Below are positions 19,197 through 27,676 of a stretch of DNA of 64,000 nucleotides, piece after piece (position 1 is the first letter of the stretch; the number at the start of each line of letters is the position of its first letter). The notes under the pieces are model-generated. The model searched no databases. It was not told the origin of the DNA and saw only the letters and a program-made list of their open reading frames with translations. The translations under genes were made by a program, and so were the position numbers. Origin of the DNA: an uncultured Bacteroidales bacterium (GTDB lineage: Bacteria; Bacteroidota; Bacteroidia; Bacteroidales; Paludibacteraceae). The DNA lies in the NCBI GenBank assembly GCA_944321895.1, contig CALUNA010000012.1, positions 1 to 64,000 on the forward strand, written 5' to 3'.

Positions 19197-20434
19197 ATCG
19201 AGTCTTGTCTTTCTTGTCCTTTTGTCAGTATGTTTGTGAAATCGTCCAGGTCATGAAATATGAACCGGGTATATGTTTCCGCCTCTGGGCAGTGTGTACC
19301 GTTGGTCAGGAATACCGGCGTCATGCCTGCGTTCCGGGCGAACTGCAGGTCACTGATGGCGTCGCCGACCATGAGCGCGCTTCCGAAAACAAGGTCGGGA
19401 AAATCGGCTTGTGCCTGCATGGCCATGCCAATGGCCGGCTTTCTGTTGGGGCTGCCTTCGCCTTCCGGGCAATAATATATCTTGTCTATCCGTCCTCCTG
19501 CCTTTTCAATGCTCCGGCACATGTATTCGTGCACTTGTGCCAGGTCCCGGTCCGTGAATCGTCCTTTGGATATGCCTTGCTGGTTGGTCACTACAAATAT
19601 ATGTCTGAAATGTCCGGCCAGTTTCGGCATGGCTTCCAGCACGTGCGGCAGAAACTCGAACTCGGCGGGTGCCTTGACGTAGTCGCCTGCAATGCGCCGG
19701 TTAATGACGCCGTCGCGGTCCAGAAAAAGTGTTCTTGCTGTTTGGAGCGGTAGCTCGGCTTGTGCACGCGCGTAATCGTCGGGTATGCCGATGTCGATGA
19801 AATAGTTGTCGCACACCATGCCGCAAAAAGGTTCTGTGCCGCCTTTCTCAAGGATTTCCTGCTCGAAGGAGAATTTCTCGGGCAGTTGTTTTTGCAGGAG
19901 CCATTCCCTGTCCAGGCAATAGATTCCGCCGTTTATCAGTCCGGCTCCGCTCTGGTTTCCTTTCTCGCGGAAACCGGTTATGTGTTGCGTGTTGTCCAGC
20001 ATCACGGCACCGTAGCGGCTTGTGTCATCCACGGGGCGCAGTGCAACGGAAAGCGGGCTTTTGCGGCTGTTGTGGAACTGCATGAACGCCTCCAGCGGAA
20101 TGTCGAAGAATGTGTCGCCGTTCAGCACGACAACCTGTTCGCTTCCGGCCAGCGGCAGGGCTTTCCGGATGGCGCCTCCCGTAAAAAGGGGCGTCGTCTC
20201 CTGCGAATAGGACAGGCGTATTTTACCGTACCGGCTGCCGAAAAAACCGGCTATCTGTTCGTGCTTGTAACCGGTACACAGAATGACGTGACCGATACCT
20301 TCCGCCTGCAATTTGTCCAGCAGGTATGCCAGAAAAGGCCTCCCGTTGATGGGCGCCATGGGTTTGGGCACATCGCTGACTGCTTGTTGCAGGCGTGTAC
20401 CGAATCCTCCTGCCAGTACAATTGCTTCTTTCAT
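19178..20434 (-). CDS. hddC-gmhB: fused heptose-1-phosphate guanylyltransferase / heptose-bisphosphate phosphatase
   Basis: 418 residues in two halves. Residues 1-225 are a nucleotidyltransferase ([12 protein letters not shown], then VLNGDTFFD), most like HddC. Residues about 230-385 are a HAD phosphatase ([10 protein letters not shown] with nucleophile Asp, VVTNQQGI, later [11 protein letters not shown]), as in GmhB. Together they would remove the 7-phosphate and then activate the sugar as GDP-D-glycero-D-manno-heptose. The start [10 protein letters not shown] at 20434 is chosen because the family begins there; longer in-frame readings are not conserved. It starts 4 bases after gmhA stops. 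Confidence 0.85.
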   Translation of the reverse strand: MKEAIVLAGGFGTRLQQAVSDVPKPMAPINGRPFLAYLLDKLQAEGIGHVILCTGYKHEQIAGFFGSRYGKIRLSYSQETTPLFTGGAIRKALPLAGSEQVVVLNGDTFFDIPLEAFMQFHNSRKSPLSVALRPVDDTSRYGAVMLDNTQHITGFREKGNQSGAGLINGGIYCLDREWLLQKQLPEKFSFEQEILEKGGTEPFCGMVCDNYFIDIGIPDDYARAQAELPLQTARTLFLDRDGVINRRIAGDYVKAPAEFEFLPHVLEAMPKLAGHFRHIFVVTNQQGISKGRFTDRDLAQVHEYMCRSIEKAGGRIDKIYYCPEGEGSPNRKPAIGMAMQAQADFPDLVFGSALMVGDAISDLQFARNAGMTPVFLTNGTHCPEAETYTRFIFHDLDDFTNILTKGQERQDSIWQNRK

Positions 20435-20438
20435 GTTG

Positions 20439-21029
20439 CTACGGGTTTTGGTCGTTACCGGATTTGCCGAAAATGGTTTCTTCCACCATTTCGCAGATAA
20501 TGTGCCCGAGCATGATGTGGGCTTCCTGGATGCGGGGCGTGTCGTCCGACGGTACATTTATCAGGTAGTCGGCCAGTGTTTTCAACTTGCCGCCGGTGCT
20601 GCCGGTAAACGCTACGGTAATGACACCGATATTGCGTGCAGTCTCAAAGGCGTTGAGTATGTTTGCCGAGTTCCCGGAGGTGGACAGTCCTACCAGCACA
20701 TCGCCGCGTGTGCATGCGCCGTTAATCATGCGTGAATAGATATGGTCATAACCATAGTCGTTGGCTACGGCTGTCAGATAGGATGTGTTGCAGTGCAGTG
20801 CTTCCGCGTTCAGCGGCGCACGGTCAAAATAGAAACGCCCGGACAGTTCGGCAGCCAAATGTTGCGCATCGGCGGCGCTGCCTCCGTTTCCGCAGAACAG
20901 CACGCGGTGTCCGGTCCGGAGTGCCCGGACCATGCAGGCGGCCACGGCTTCCGTACGCCGGAGCAGGTCTTTATCGGTCAGAATGGCTTGCTTGACCGCA
21001 ATGGATGATTGTATTTTTGTCTGTATCAT
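20439..21029 (-). CDS. gmhA: sedoheptulose-7-phosphate isomerase
   Basis: 196 residues of the SIS fold: VLFCGNGGSAADAQHLAAEL (phosphosugar loop) and GLSTSGNSANIL, with ...HIMLGHIICEMVE helix carrying the active-site His. It turns sedoheptulose 7-phosphate into D-glycero-D-manno-heptose 7-phosphate, the first step of heptose synthesis in the cytoplasm. The start MIQTKIQSS at 21029 matches usual length. It sits between hddA and the hddC-gmhB fusion. Confidence 0.93.
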   Translation of the reverse strand: MIQTKIQSSIAVKQAILTDKDLLRRTEAVAACMVRALRTGHRVLFCGNGGSAADAQHLAAELSGRFYFDRAPLNAEALHCNTSYLTAVANDYGYDHIYSRMINGACTRGDVLVGLSTSGNSANILNAFETARNIGVITVAFTGSTGGKLKTLADYLINVPSDDTPRIQEAHIMLGHIICEMVEETIFGKSGNDQNP

Positions 21030-21045
21030 GATTTCACGTCTTATG

Positions 21046-22074
21046 TCAGTTTGTCGAACGCCAGGTTTGCAGTCCTTCCTGGGTGAATTCATAGCGTTTC
21101 ACTTGTCCGCCGAATTTCATCAGGGCGCTTTCTACCTGATAACGGCTGATTCCAGGGCAGTAGAACGACATGAATCCGCCGCCGCCGGCTCCAGACACCT
21201 TTCCGCCGGTGGCTCCGGCGGAAAGTGCCGTTTCGTAGATGTCATCCAGTAGCGCATTGGTAATGCCTTGCGTCATGCGTTTCTTGTGTTCCCAGCCGAA
21301 ATTCAGAATCTCACCCATTTTGCCCAGTTCGCCTTTCAGGATGGCTTCTTTCATCCAAATGGCCTGCTCCTTGAGTTTGTGCATGGCTTCTATGGAATCG
21401 GATTTTTTTTCCGTTACATTGCGTGCCTGCGATTCTATGATTTTTGCCGATTGGCGGCTTGTCTGCGTGTAGAAAAGCAACAGGTTGTGCGCCAGTTCAT
21501 CCTGCAAGTGTCGCCGGATGCGTAACGGATTGACGATAACTTTGTTTTCTGCATAGAATTCCATGAAGTTGAATCCGCCGAAGGTGGCTGCATACTGGTC
21601 TTGCTTGCCGCCGGCCATGTTCAGGTCAATGCGTTCTATCCGGTAGGCCAGTTGTGCAATGTCGTATTCGCCCAGAGGGAGTTTGAGCCATTCCACGAAT
21701 GCACCCAGCAATGAAACGACCAATGTGGATGATGTGCCCAGTCCGGAGCCGGCGGGTGCATCCACATGCGTTGCAATCCGGAATGAAAGCGGTTTGTGCA
21801 CGAAGTCGCGTACAATACGGTTGTAAACGCCCTTGTGCAGGATGAACGGTCCTTCCGGTATCAGTTCTTCGGTTGCAGGGAATACTTCGCGTACTCCGCT
21901 GTCCGGCATTTCGAAGGTGATGTTGCCGTCTTCCGTGGGTTCTATCGTTGTGTAGGCATAGAGGCTGATGGTGGCGTTCAGTATGGCGCCTCCGTACAGG
22001 TCGGAATAGGGCGAAACATCAGTGCCGCCGCCGGCCAGACCCAACCGTAAAGGTGCTTTGCTTCTGATATACAT
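21046..22074 (-). CDS. hddA: D-glycero-D-manno-heptose 7-phosphate kinase (GHMP family)
   Basis: 342 residues of the GHMP kinase family: PLRLGLAGGGTDVSPYSDLYGG at the N-terminus, the ATP loop GSGLGTSSTLVVS, and GATGGKVSGAGGGGFMSFYC near the C-terminus. With GmhA, GmhB and HddC next door it would make heptose 1,7-bisphosphate for the GDP-heptose branch. The start MYIRSKAPLRLG at 22074 fits the family; an upstream ATG at 22134 adds an unrelated 20 residues inside the preceding gene. Confidence 0.9.
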   Translation of the reverse strand: MYIRSKAPLRLGLAGGGTDVSPYSDLYGGAILNATISLYAYTTIEPTEDGNITFEMPDSGVREVFPATEELIPEGPFILHKGVYNRIVRDFVHKPLSFRIATHVDAPAGSGLGTSSTLVVSLLGAFVEWLKLPLGEYDIAQLAYRIERIDLNMAGGKQDQYAATFGGFNFMEFYAENKVIVNPLRIRRHLQDELAHNLLLFYTQTSRQSAKIIESQARNVTEKKSDSIEAMHKLKEQAIWMKEAILKGELGKMGEILNFGWEHKKRMTQGITNALLDDIYETALSAGATGGKVSGAGGGGFMSFYCPGISRYQVESALMKFGGQVKRYEFTQEGLQTWRSTN

Positions 22075-22082
22075 AGGCTTGT

Positions 22083-23216
22083 TTATTTGACTGCGTGCAA
22101 AACGTCCGTGATGGTTTGTGTCATTCTGTTCCACGCATATTTCTGTTTTTCTTCCACAATATGCGCATGGAACGTGTCTTGTTTATTGTTCTGGAAAAAG
22201 TCGCACAATGCATCCGCGATGCTTTGTGCATCAACCGGTGTCACATAACCGACCTTGCCATCCGGCACGATTTCCGCCAGACCGCCCACATTCGTTACCA
22301 GCATGGGTTTCTCAAAATGGTAGGCAATCTGTGTCACGCCGCTTTGCGTGGCCGATTTGTAGGGCTGCACGATTATGTCGGCCGCATTGAAATAATATCT
22401 GACCTCATCGTCGGCAATGAAGTCGCTACGCCAGATAATCTTGTCTGCCAGTCCGAGTTCTTTTTCCAACTTGTGGTATTTCTCGGCGTTGTTGTAGAAC
22501 TCGCCGGCTACAATCAGCCGCACGTTCATTTTGTCGAACCGTTTGTCGGCCAATGCATGCATCAGCAGGTCAAGGCCTTTGTAATCGCGGATAAACCCGA
22601 AAAACAGCATGTAGCGTGTTCCGGTGTCCAGTCCGAGGTGTGTTGCAGCTTCTTGTCTGCCTGTTTTTTCTCCGAAATGATCGTAGAGCGGGTGCGGGCA
22701 GAATGCTTTCGGCTTTTTGCGGTCGAACAGCTCGACATCGTGCATGACGGAGTCGGACATGGCAATGAAACCATCGGCAGAACCTATGAAATAGCGTGCA
22801 AACAGTTTGTCGGCAATTCTTTTTTCGTGCGGGATGACGTTGTCCAGAATGGAAACGACGCGTGTGTGTCCGTTTTTTCGTGCAAGGCGTGCAATGGTTC
22901 CCAAACATGGGGCCATGAACGGTAGCCAGAATTTGATAATCAATAAATCAGGGTGTTTCTTGCGGATTTCATTTCCTGCACGCAGCCAGTTGAACGGATT
23001 TACAGAATTGATTTTACGTACAATCCGCAATCCTTCAGGAGCAGGTCCATCGGAATATTGTGTCTTCCCCGGAAAAAGAAAATCCGGATACTGGAGCGTA
23101 AAAGTGTATATTTCCACATCATGTCCTTCCGTAATGAACTGATGTGCCAGCCGTTCGTTGAATGCGGCCAGTCCGCCGCGATATGGATATGCTGTTCCTG
23201 CAATGATGATTTTCAT
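22083..23216 (-). CDS. glycosyltransferase family 4 (GT-B fold)
   Basis: 377 residues with the GT-B fold: N-terminal GTAYPYRGGLAAFNERLAHQF and C-terminal nucleotide-sugar site (LLFFGFIRDYKGLDLL, DIIVQPYKSATQSGV, GGLAEIV with the E-x7-E type acid). First gene of the operon leading into the GDP-heptose genes, so it may transfer heptose or build the glycan that contains it (LPS, capsule or O-glycan). The acceptor cannot be read from sequence. Confidence 0.88.
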   Translation of the reverse strand: MKIIIAGTAYPYRGGLAAFNERLAHQFITEGHDVEIYTFTLQYPDFLFPGKTQYSDGPAPEGLRIVRKINSVNPFNWLRAGNEIRKKHPDLLIIKFWLPFMAPCLGTIARLARKNGHTRVVSILDNVIPHEKRIADKLFARYFIGSADGFIAMSDSVMHDVELFDRKKPKAFCPHPLYDHFGEKTGRQEAATHLGLDTGTRYMLFFGFIRDYKGLDLLMHALADKRFDKMNVRLIVAGEFYNNAEKYHKLEKELGLADKIIWRSDFIADDEVRYYFNAADIIVQPYKSATQSGVTQIAYHFEKPMLVTNVGGLAEIVPDGKVGYVTPVDAQSIADALCDFFQNNKQDTFHAHIVEEKQKYAWNRMTQTITDVLHAVK

Positions 23217-23255
23217 ACGAAATGTGTCGTGCCGTGGTTACGAAGCAACAGTTGG

Positions 23256-23290
23256 CAAAATTACTAAATTTATTTGGTTATCTAAAAAGG
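23256..23290 (-). promoter_or_regulatory. promoter of the heptose/mutS operon
   Basis: On the minus strand TAATTTTG (23263-23256) matches TAnnTTTG about 40 bases before the glycosyltransferase ATG; a T-rich -33 segment lies some 22-26 bases further up. The 394-base gap 23217-23610 holds this and the gdhA promoter and no gene I can support. Confidence 0.5.
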
Positions 23291-23506
23291 TTGATGATTA
23301 AAAGTGCTTTCCCCGAATTGCCTGCCGGTACTTTAGTTTTCCGCTGTTTGTCCATTAGGCATCCAGCTGTCTATAAAACAACAGGACATTGCTGGACCAT
23401 GAAGATGAATATTTTGTTTTGTGGTTTGATTGGTGATAAAAAGTAGCAAAAAATACATTTTATCTGAACAAAAACAAGAAAAAAGGAGTTTTTTCTAACA
23501 AAAGGT

Positions 23507-23536
23507 TTTGCAGTTGATTTTTTTGTTATATCTTTG
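23507..23536 (+). promoter_or_regulatory. promoter of gdhA
   Basis: TTTG (23507-23510), 18 bases, TATCTTTG (23529-23536): close to the Bacteroidetes consensus, giving a leader of about 70 bases before the ATG at 23611. Confidence 0.7.
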
Positions 23537-23610
23537 CGCCGAAAAACAAGACAGCTCCGATAGTTTTTAAGGCATATAGAGAAATTGTTAACCCCAATAA
23601 CATTTAGACA

Positions 23611-24945
23611 ATGAAAGTAGAACAAGTGATGAACGACCTGAGACGTCGTTTCCCGAATGAGCCTGAATATCTTCAGGCAGTTGAAGAGGTGTTGAACTCG
23701 ATTGAGGATGTATACAATGCACATCCCGAGTTTGAAAAACAGAATTTGATTGAACGTCTGTGCATTCCGGACCGTATTTTTACCTTCCGCGTTTCCTGGG
23801 TGGATGACAAAGGCAATGTCCAGACAAACATGGCATATCGTGTACAACATAATATGGCAATCGGCCCATACAAAGGCGGCATACGTTTCCATGCTTCTGT
23901 AAATCCGTCCATTTTGAAGTTCCTGGCTTTCGAGCAGACATTCAAAAACGCCCTGACTACCTTGCCGATGGGCGGTGCAAAAGGCGGTTCGGATTTCTCG
24001 CCGAGAGGCAAATCCAATGCTGAAGTAATGCGTTTCTGCCAGGCATATATGCTGGAGCTGTTCCGCCATATCGGTCCTGATACGGACGTTCCCGCCGGCG
24101 ATATCGGCGTAGGTGGTCGTGAAGTGGGTTATATGTTCGGCATGTACAAGAAATTGTCACACGAGTTTACCGGAACGTTCACTGGCAAAGGCCTGGAATT
24201 CGGCGGTTCGCTGATCCGTCCCGAAGCTACCGGATACGGAAACATTTATTTCCTGTTGAACATGCTGGCAACCCGCGGTATCGACATCAAGGGCAAGAAA
24301 TGTCTGGTTTCCGGGTCGGGAAATGTGGCTCAGTACACTTGCGAAAAACTGTTGCAACTGGGTGCAATTCCGGTAACCTTGTCCGACTCGGACGGCTATA
24401 TCTATGATCCCGAAGGAATTACGCGCGAAAAACTCGATTATGTCATGGAATTGAAAAACATCTACCGTGGCCGTATCCGCGAATATGCCGAAAAATATGG
24501 TTGCAAATATGTGCCCGGCGCACGCCCGTGGAACGAAAAAGCCGACATTGCGTTGCCTTCGGCTACACAAAACGAGTTGAACGGCGATGATGCGAAGGCC
24601 TTGATTGCCAATGGTGTGATTGCCGTTTCGGAAGGTGCCAACATGCCGTCAACCCCTGAAGCCATTGAGGTATTCCAGAATGCGAAAATCCTGTATGCTC
24701 CGGGCAAGGCCGCCAATGCAGGCGGTGTGGCAACCTCCGGTCTGGAAATGTCGCAGAACTCGGCCCGACTGAGCTGGAGCGCAGAAGAAGTGGACGCCAA
24801 ACTGAAAGGTATCATGGCCGACATCCACGCCAATTGCGTGAAATACGGTACGGAACCTGATGGCTATATCAACTATGTGAAAGGCGCAAACATTGCCGGA
24901 TTCATGAAAGTGGCCAAAGCCATGATGGCACAGGGAATAATTTAA
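23611..24945 (+). CDS. gdhA: glutamate dehydrogenase
   Basis: 444 residues, the length of hexameric bacterial Glu/Leu/Phe/Val dehydrogenases. Catalytic loop PMGGAKGGSDF with the active-site Lys, GDIGVGGREVGYMFG, and a Rossmann segment CLVSGSGNVAQYTCEKL. It interconverts glutamate and 2-oxoglutarate plus ammonia; the Ser after the glycine motif rather than an acidic residue favours NADP(H), but coenzyme choice is an inference. Single-gene unit: own promoter and a strong terminator downstream. Confidence 0.96.
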   Translation: MKVEQVMNDLRRRFPNEPEYLQAVEEVLNSIEDVYNAHPEFEKQNLIERLCIPDRIFTFRVSWVDDKGNVQTNMAYRVQHNMAIGPYKGGIRFHASVNPSILKFLAFEQTFKNALTTLPMGGAKGGSDFSPRGKSNAEVMRFCQAYMLELFRHIGPDTDVPAGDIGVGGREVGYMFGMYKKLSHEFTGTFTGKGLEFGGSLIRPEATGYGNIYFLLNMLATRGIDIKGKKCLVSGSGNVAQYTCEKLLQLGAIPVTLSDSDGYIYDPEGITREKLDYVMELKNIYRGRIREYAEKYGCKYVPGARPWNEKADIALPSATQNELNGDDAKALIANGVIAVSEGANMPSTPEAIEVFQNAKILYAPGKAANAGGVATSGLEMSQNSARLSWSAEEVDAKLKGIMADIHANCVKYGTEPDGYINYVKGANIAGFMKVAKAMMAQGII

Positions 24946-24971
24946 TTGATATATTTTGGATTGTTTGGTGT

Positions 24972-25009
24972 GCGGGTTACCTGAATTTCAGGTAACCCGC
25001 AATTTTTTG
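24972..25009 (+). terminator. intrinsic terminator of gdhA
   Basis: GCGGGTTACCTGAA pairs perfectly with TTCAGGTAACCCGC, followed by AATTTTTTG. Confidence 0.95.
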
Positions 25010-25080
25010 TAAGAAATACATGAATCTTGAATTTCAGGCGTTTTTTTGACCAAATGTGAAATACTGTCCCTTAAAATATG

Positions 25081-25088
25081 TATTTTTG
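25081..25088 (+). promoter_or_regulatory. possible -7 element for the GH92 gene
   Basis: TATTTTTG fits TAnnTTTG about 200 bases before the GH92 start, but no TTTG stands at the right distance upstream (nearest 25045-25048, 32 bases). The 279-base gap 25010-25288 shows nothing else; a 64-codon open stretch at 25078-25272 has no recognisable features. Confidence 0.35.
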
Positions 25089-25288
25089 TCCGGATTTAAT
25101 TTACAGCAATAGCAGATGTTATCGGAACTTGCAGCTATTTGTTTCCGACAGTACGTTTTTGACAATGGCATTTGTTCTGAGGCCGGTTCCCATCAACGAG
25201 TTGATATGGCGCATCCGTATGAAACATCGCAAAAATGAAACTATGCAGTTGTTGCAGCAATATGTTAATTAATAGGAATATGTGTGTT

Positions 25289-27565
25289 ATGAGAAAAAAG
25301 ATTTTGCCGTTGATTCTTCTCTTGTCCGGTTTGTTGTCTTGTTCAACATCCGAGCAGACTGTGTCCAATGTGGATTATGTGAACGTGCTTATGGGAACTG
25401 ATTCGGATTTCTCGTTGTCCAACGGGAACACCTATCCGGTTATGGGAATGCCGTGGGGAATGAATTTCTGGACGCCGCAAACCGGACGGATGGGCGATGG
25501 CTGGATTTACGGTTATTCGGCCCGGAAGATCAGGGGATTCCGCCAGACCCATCAGCCCAGTCCGTGGATGAATGATTACGGGCAGTTTGCCATTATGCCG
25601 GTGGTCGGCAATGTGTCGCCGGATGAAGAAAGCCGGGCTTCATGGTTCTCGCACAAGGCCGAGGTTGCTTCACCGTATTATTATAAAGTCTATCTTGCCG
25701 ATTATGATGTGACAACGGAGCTGGTTCCGACGGAACGGTGTGCCATGTTTCGGATTACCTATCCGGAAACCGATTCGGCCCGCATAATCATTGACGCTTT
25801 TGACAGTGGTTCATACATAAAGGTCGTTCCGGAAGAAAACAGGATTGTCGGCTATACGACCAGGAACAGCGGCGGTGTGCCGGAAAATTTCAAGAATTAT
25901 TTTGTGTTGGAGTTCGACAGGCCATTTTCGGAAATATCGCTTTATGATGGAGATACCCGTTTGCCGGCAGTGGATTCGGTCAAGGCAGGACATGCCAAGG
26001 CTACCGTCGGTTTCAAGACATGCAGAGGCGAGGTCGTTACAGTCAGGGTGTCGTCCTCGTTCATAAGCATGGAGCAGGCATTCCTGAATATGCGCGAACT
26101 TGGGAACAAGGATTTTGCAACCTTGCAGCAGGAAGGCCGTGGACGCTGGAACGATGTGTTGGGCGTGGTGGAAGTCAGTGATGAAAATCTGGACCATGTG
26201 CGGACATTTTATTCCTGTCTGTATCGTTCTACGTTGTTCCCGCGCATGTTTTATGAGTATGATGCCGCTGGCAAAATCTGGCATTACAGCCCTTATGATG
26301 GCAAGGTTCATCAAGGTTATATGTTCACCGACATGGGTACGTGGGATATTTTCCGTGGTTTGATGCCTTTGGTCAATTTGTTTTATCCTGACATGGCGGC
26401 CAAGATGCAGGAAGGTTTTTACAACACCTACAAGGAGAGCGGCTTTTTCCCGGAATGGGCAAGTCCCGGACATCGGGATTGCATGATAGGCAACAATTCG
26501 GCATCCATTGTGGCGGATGCGTGCCTGAAAGGCCTGGGCGTTCCGGATTCCTTAGGCATGTTCGAGGGATTGTTGGCATGTGCCAATGCCAATCATCCTA
26601 CAGTCAGGGCAACGGGACGTCTTGGTTGGGAGGAATACAATACCTTGGGTTATGTCCCATACGACAAGTATAATGAAAGTGCCGCGCGGACACTTGAATA
26701 TGCTTATAATGACTGGTGCATCTACCAGATGGGGAAAGCGCTCGGGTATCCGGAGGAAAAAATAGCCGTTTACAAGGAAAGGGCGGCGAATTACAGGAAT
26801 TTGTTTGATGCGCAGCACAAACTTATGCGCGGCCGGAATGCGGATGGCAGTTTCCAGACTCCGTTCAATCCGCTCAAATGGGGTGATGCGTTCACGGAAG
26901 GAAACAGCTGGCATTATACATGGTCGGTTTTCCATGATATAAAAGGATTGATTGATTTGATGGGAGGCGACAGCGTGTTTGTGCACATGCTGGATTCGGT
27001 TTTTGCCTTGCCGCCCGTGTTCGACGACAGTTATTACGGTTTCACCATTCATGAAATACGCGAAATGCAGATTATGGGTGTCGGCAATTATGCGCATGGC
27101 AACCAGCCGGTGCAACATGCCATCTACTTGTACGATTATGCCGGATGCCCTTGGAAAACGCAATATTGGGTGCGGCGTGTCATGGAGGATTTTTATCGGC
27201 CGACGCCTGATGGTTACTGCGGCGATGAAGACAACGGCCAGACATCGGCATGGTTCGTTTTTTCGGCTATGGGCTTTTATCCGGTCAATCCGGTGAGCGG
27301 CGAATATGCAGTTGGCTCACCTTTGTTTGAGGACATACGTGTCCATTTGCAGAATGGTAAAACCGTCAGTATCGAGGCGCCCGGCAATACAGCAAAAACT
27401 CCGTATGTCAAGGAATTGGATGTGAACGGGAAACGGTATTCGCGGAACTACCTGGATTATCAGGATTTGCAAAAAGGCATGAAACTGCGTTTCCGGATGT
27501 CAGATGTACCGGAATATGAAAGAGGCACGGCCATCTCGGACCGCCCTTCGTCCATGTCAGATTGA
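25289..27565 (+). CDS. GH92 alpha-mannosidase, lipoprotein
   Basis: 758 residues. Lipoprotein signal KKILPLILLLSGLLSC, so it is exported and lipidated. GH92 features: VNVLMGTDSDFSLSNGNTYP, TDMGTWDIFRG, and the C-terminal catalytic segment CGDEDNGQTSAWFVFSAMGF. GH92 enzymes are calcium-dependent exo-mannosidases cutting host or fungal alpha-mannosides. ATG at 25280 (three extra residues) is possible; 25289 starts right at the basic n-region of the signal. No SusC/SusD pair is adjacent, so it is not in a standard utilisation locus here. Confidence 0.93.
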   Translation: MRKKILPLILLLSGLLSCSTSEQTVSNVDYVNVLMGTDSDFSLSNGNTYPVMGMPWGMNFWTPQTGRMGDGWIYGYSARKIRGFRQTHQPSPWMNDYGQFAIMPVVGNVSPDEESRASWFSHKAEVASPYYYKVYLADYDVTTELVPTERCAMFRITYPETDSARIIIDAFDSGSYIKVVPEENRIVGYTTRNSGGVPENFKNYFVLEFDRPFSEISLYDGDTRLPAVDSVKAGHAKATVGFKTCRGEVVTVRVSSSFISMEQAFLNMRELGNKDFATLQQEGRGRWNDVLGVVEVSDENLDHVRTFYSCLYRSTLFPRMFYEYDAAGKIWHYSPYDGKVHQGYMFTDMGTWDIFRGLMPLVNLFYPDMAAKMQEGFYNTYKESGFFPEWASPGHRDCMIGNNSASIVADACLKGLGVPDSLGMFEGLLACANANHPTVRATGRLGWEEYNTLGYVPYDKYNESAARTLEYAYNDWCIYQMGKALGYPEEKIAVYKERAANYRNLFDAQHKLMRGRNADGSFQTPFNPLKWGDAFTEGNSWHYTWSVFHDIKGLIDLMGGDSVFVHMLDSVFALPPVFDDSYYGFTIHEIREMQIMGVGNYAHGNQPVQHAIYLYDYAGCPWKTQYWVRRVMEDFYRPTPDGYCGDEDNGQTSAWFVFSAMGFYPVNPVSGEYAVGSPLFEDIRVHLQNGKTVSIEAPGNTAKTPYVKELDVNGKRYSRNYLDYQDLQKGMKLRFRMSDVPEYERGTAISDRPSSMSD

Positions 27566-27612
27566 TAGCTTCGGGCTTTACGGATTTTCAAGAAATCTTG
27601 TGTTATGTTTTT

Positions 27613-27648
27613 CGGTTTGCAGGATATGTCCTGCAAACCGATTTTTTT
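27613..27648 (+). terminator. intrinsic terminator after the GH92 gene
   Basis: CGGTTTGCAGGA and TCCTGCAAACCG around TATG, then ATTTTTTT. It lies between convergent genes; on the minus strand the run is shorter. Confidence 0.9.
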
Positions 27649-27676
27649 ATGAACGTACATGTCGGAGATTTGTCAT

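Noticed and set aside
25078-25272. 64-codon ORF before the GH92 gene
   Set aside because: No recognisable features, overlaps the likely leader of the GH92 gene, and ends just before its start.
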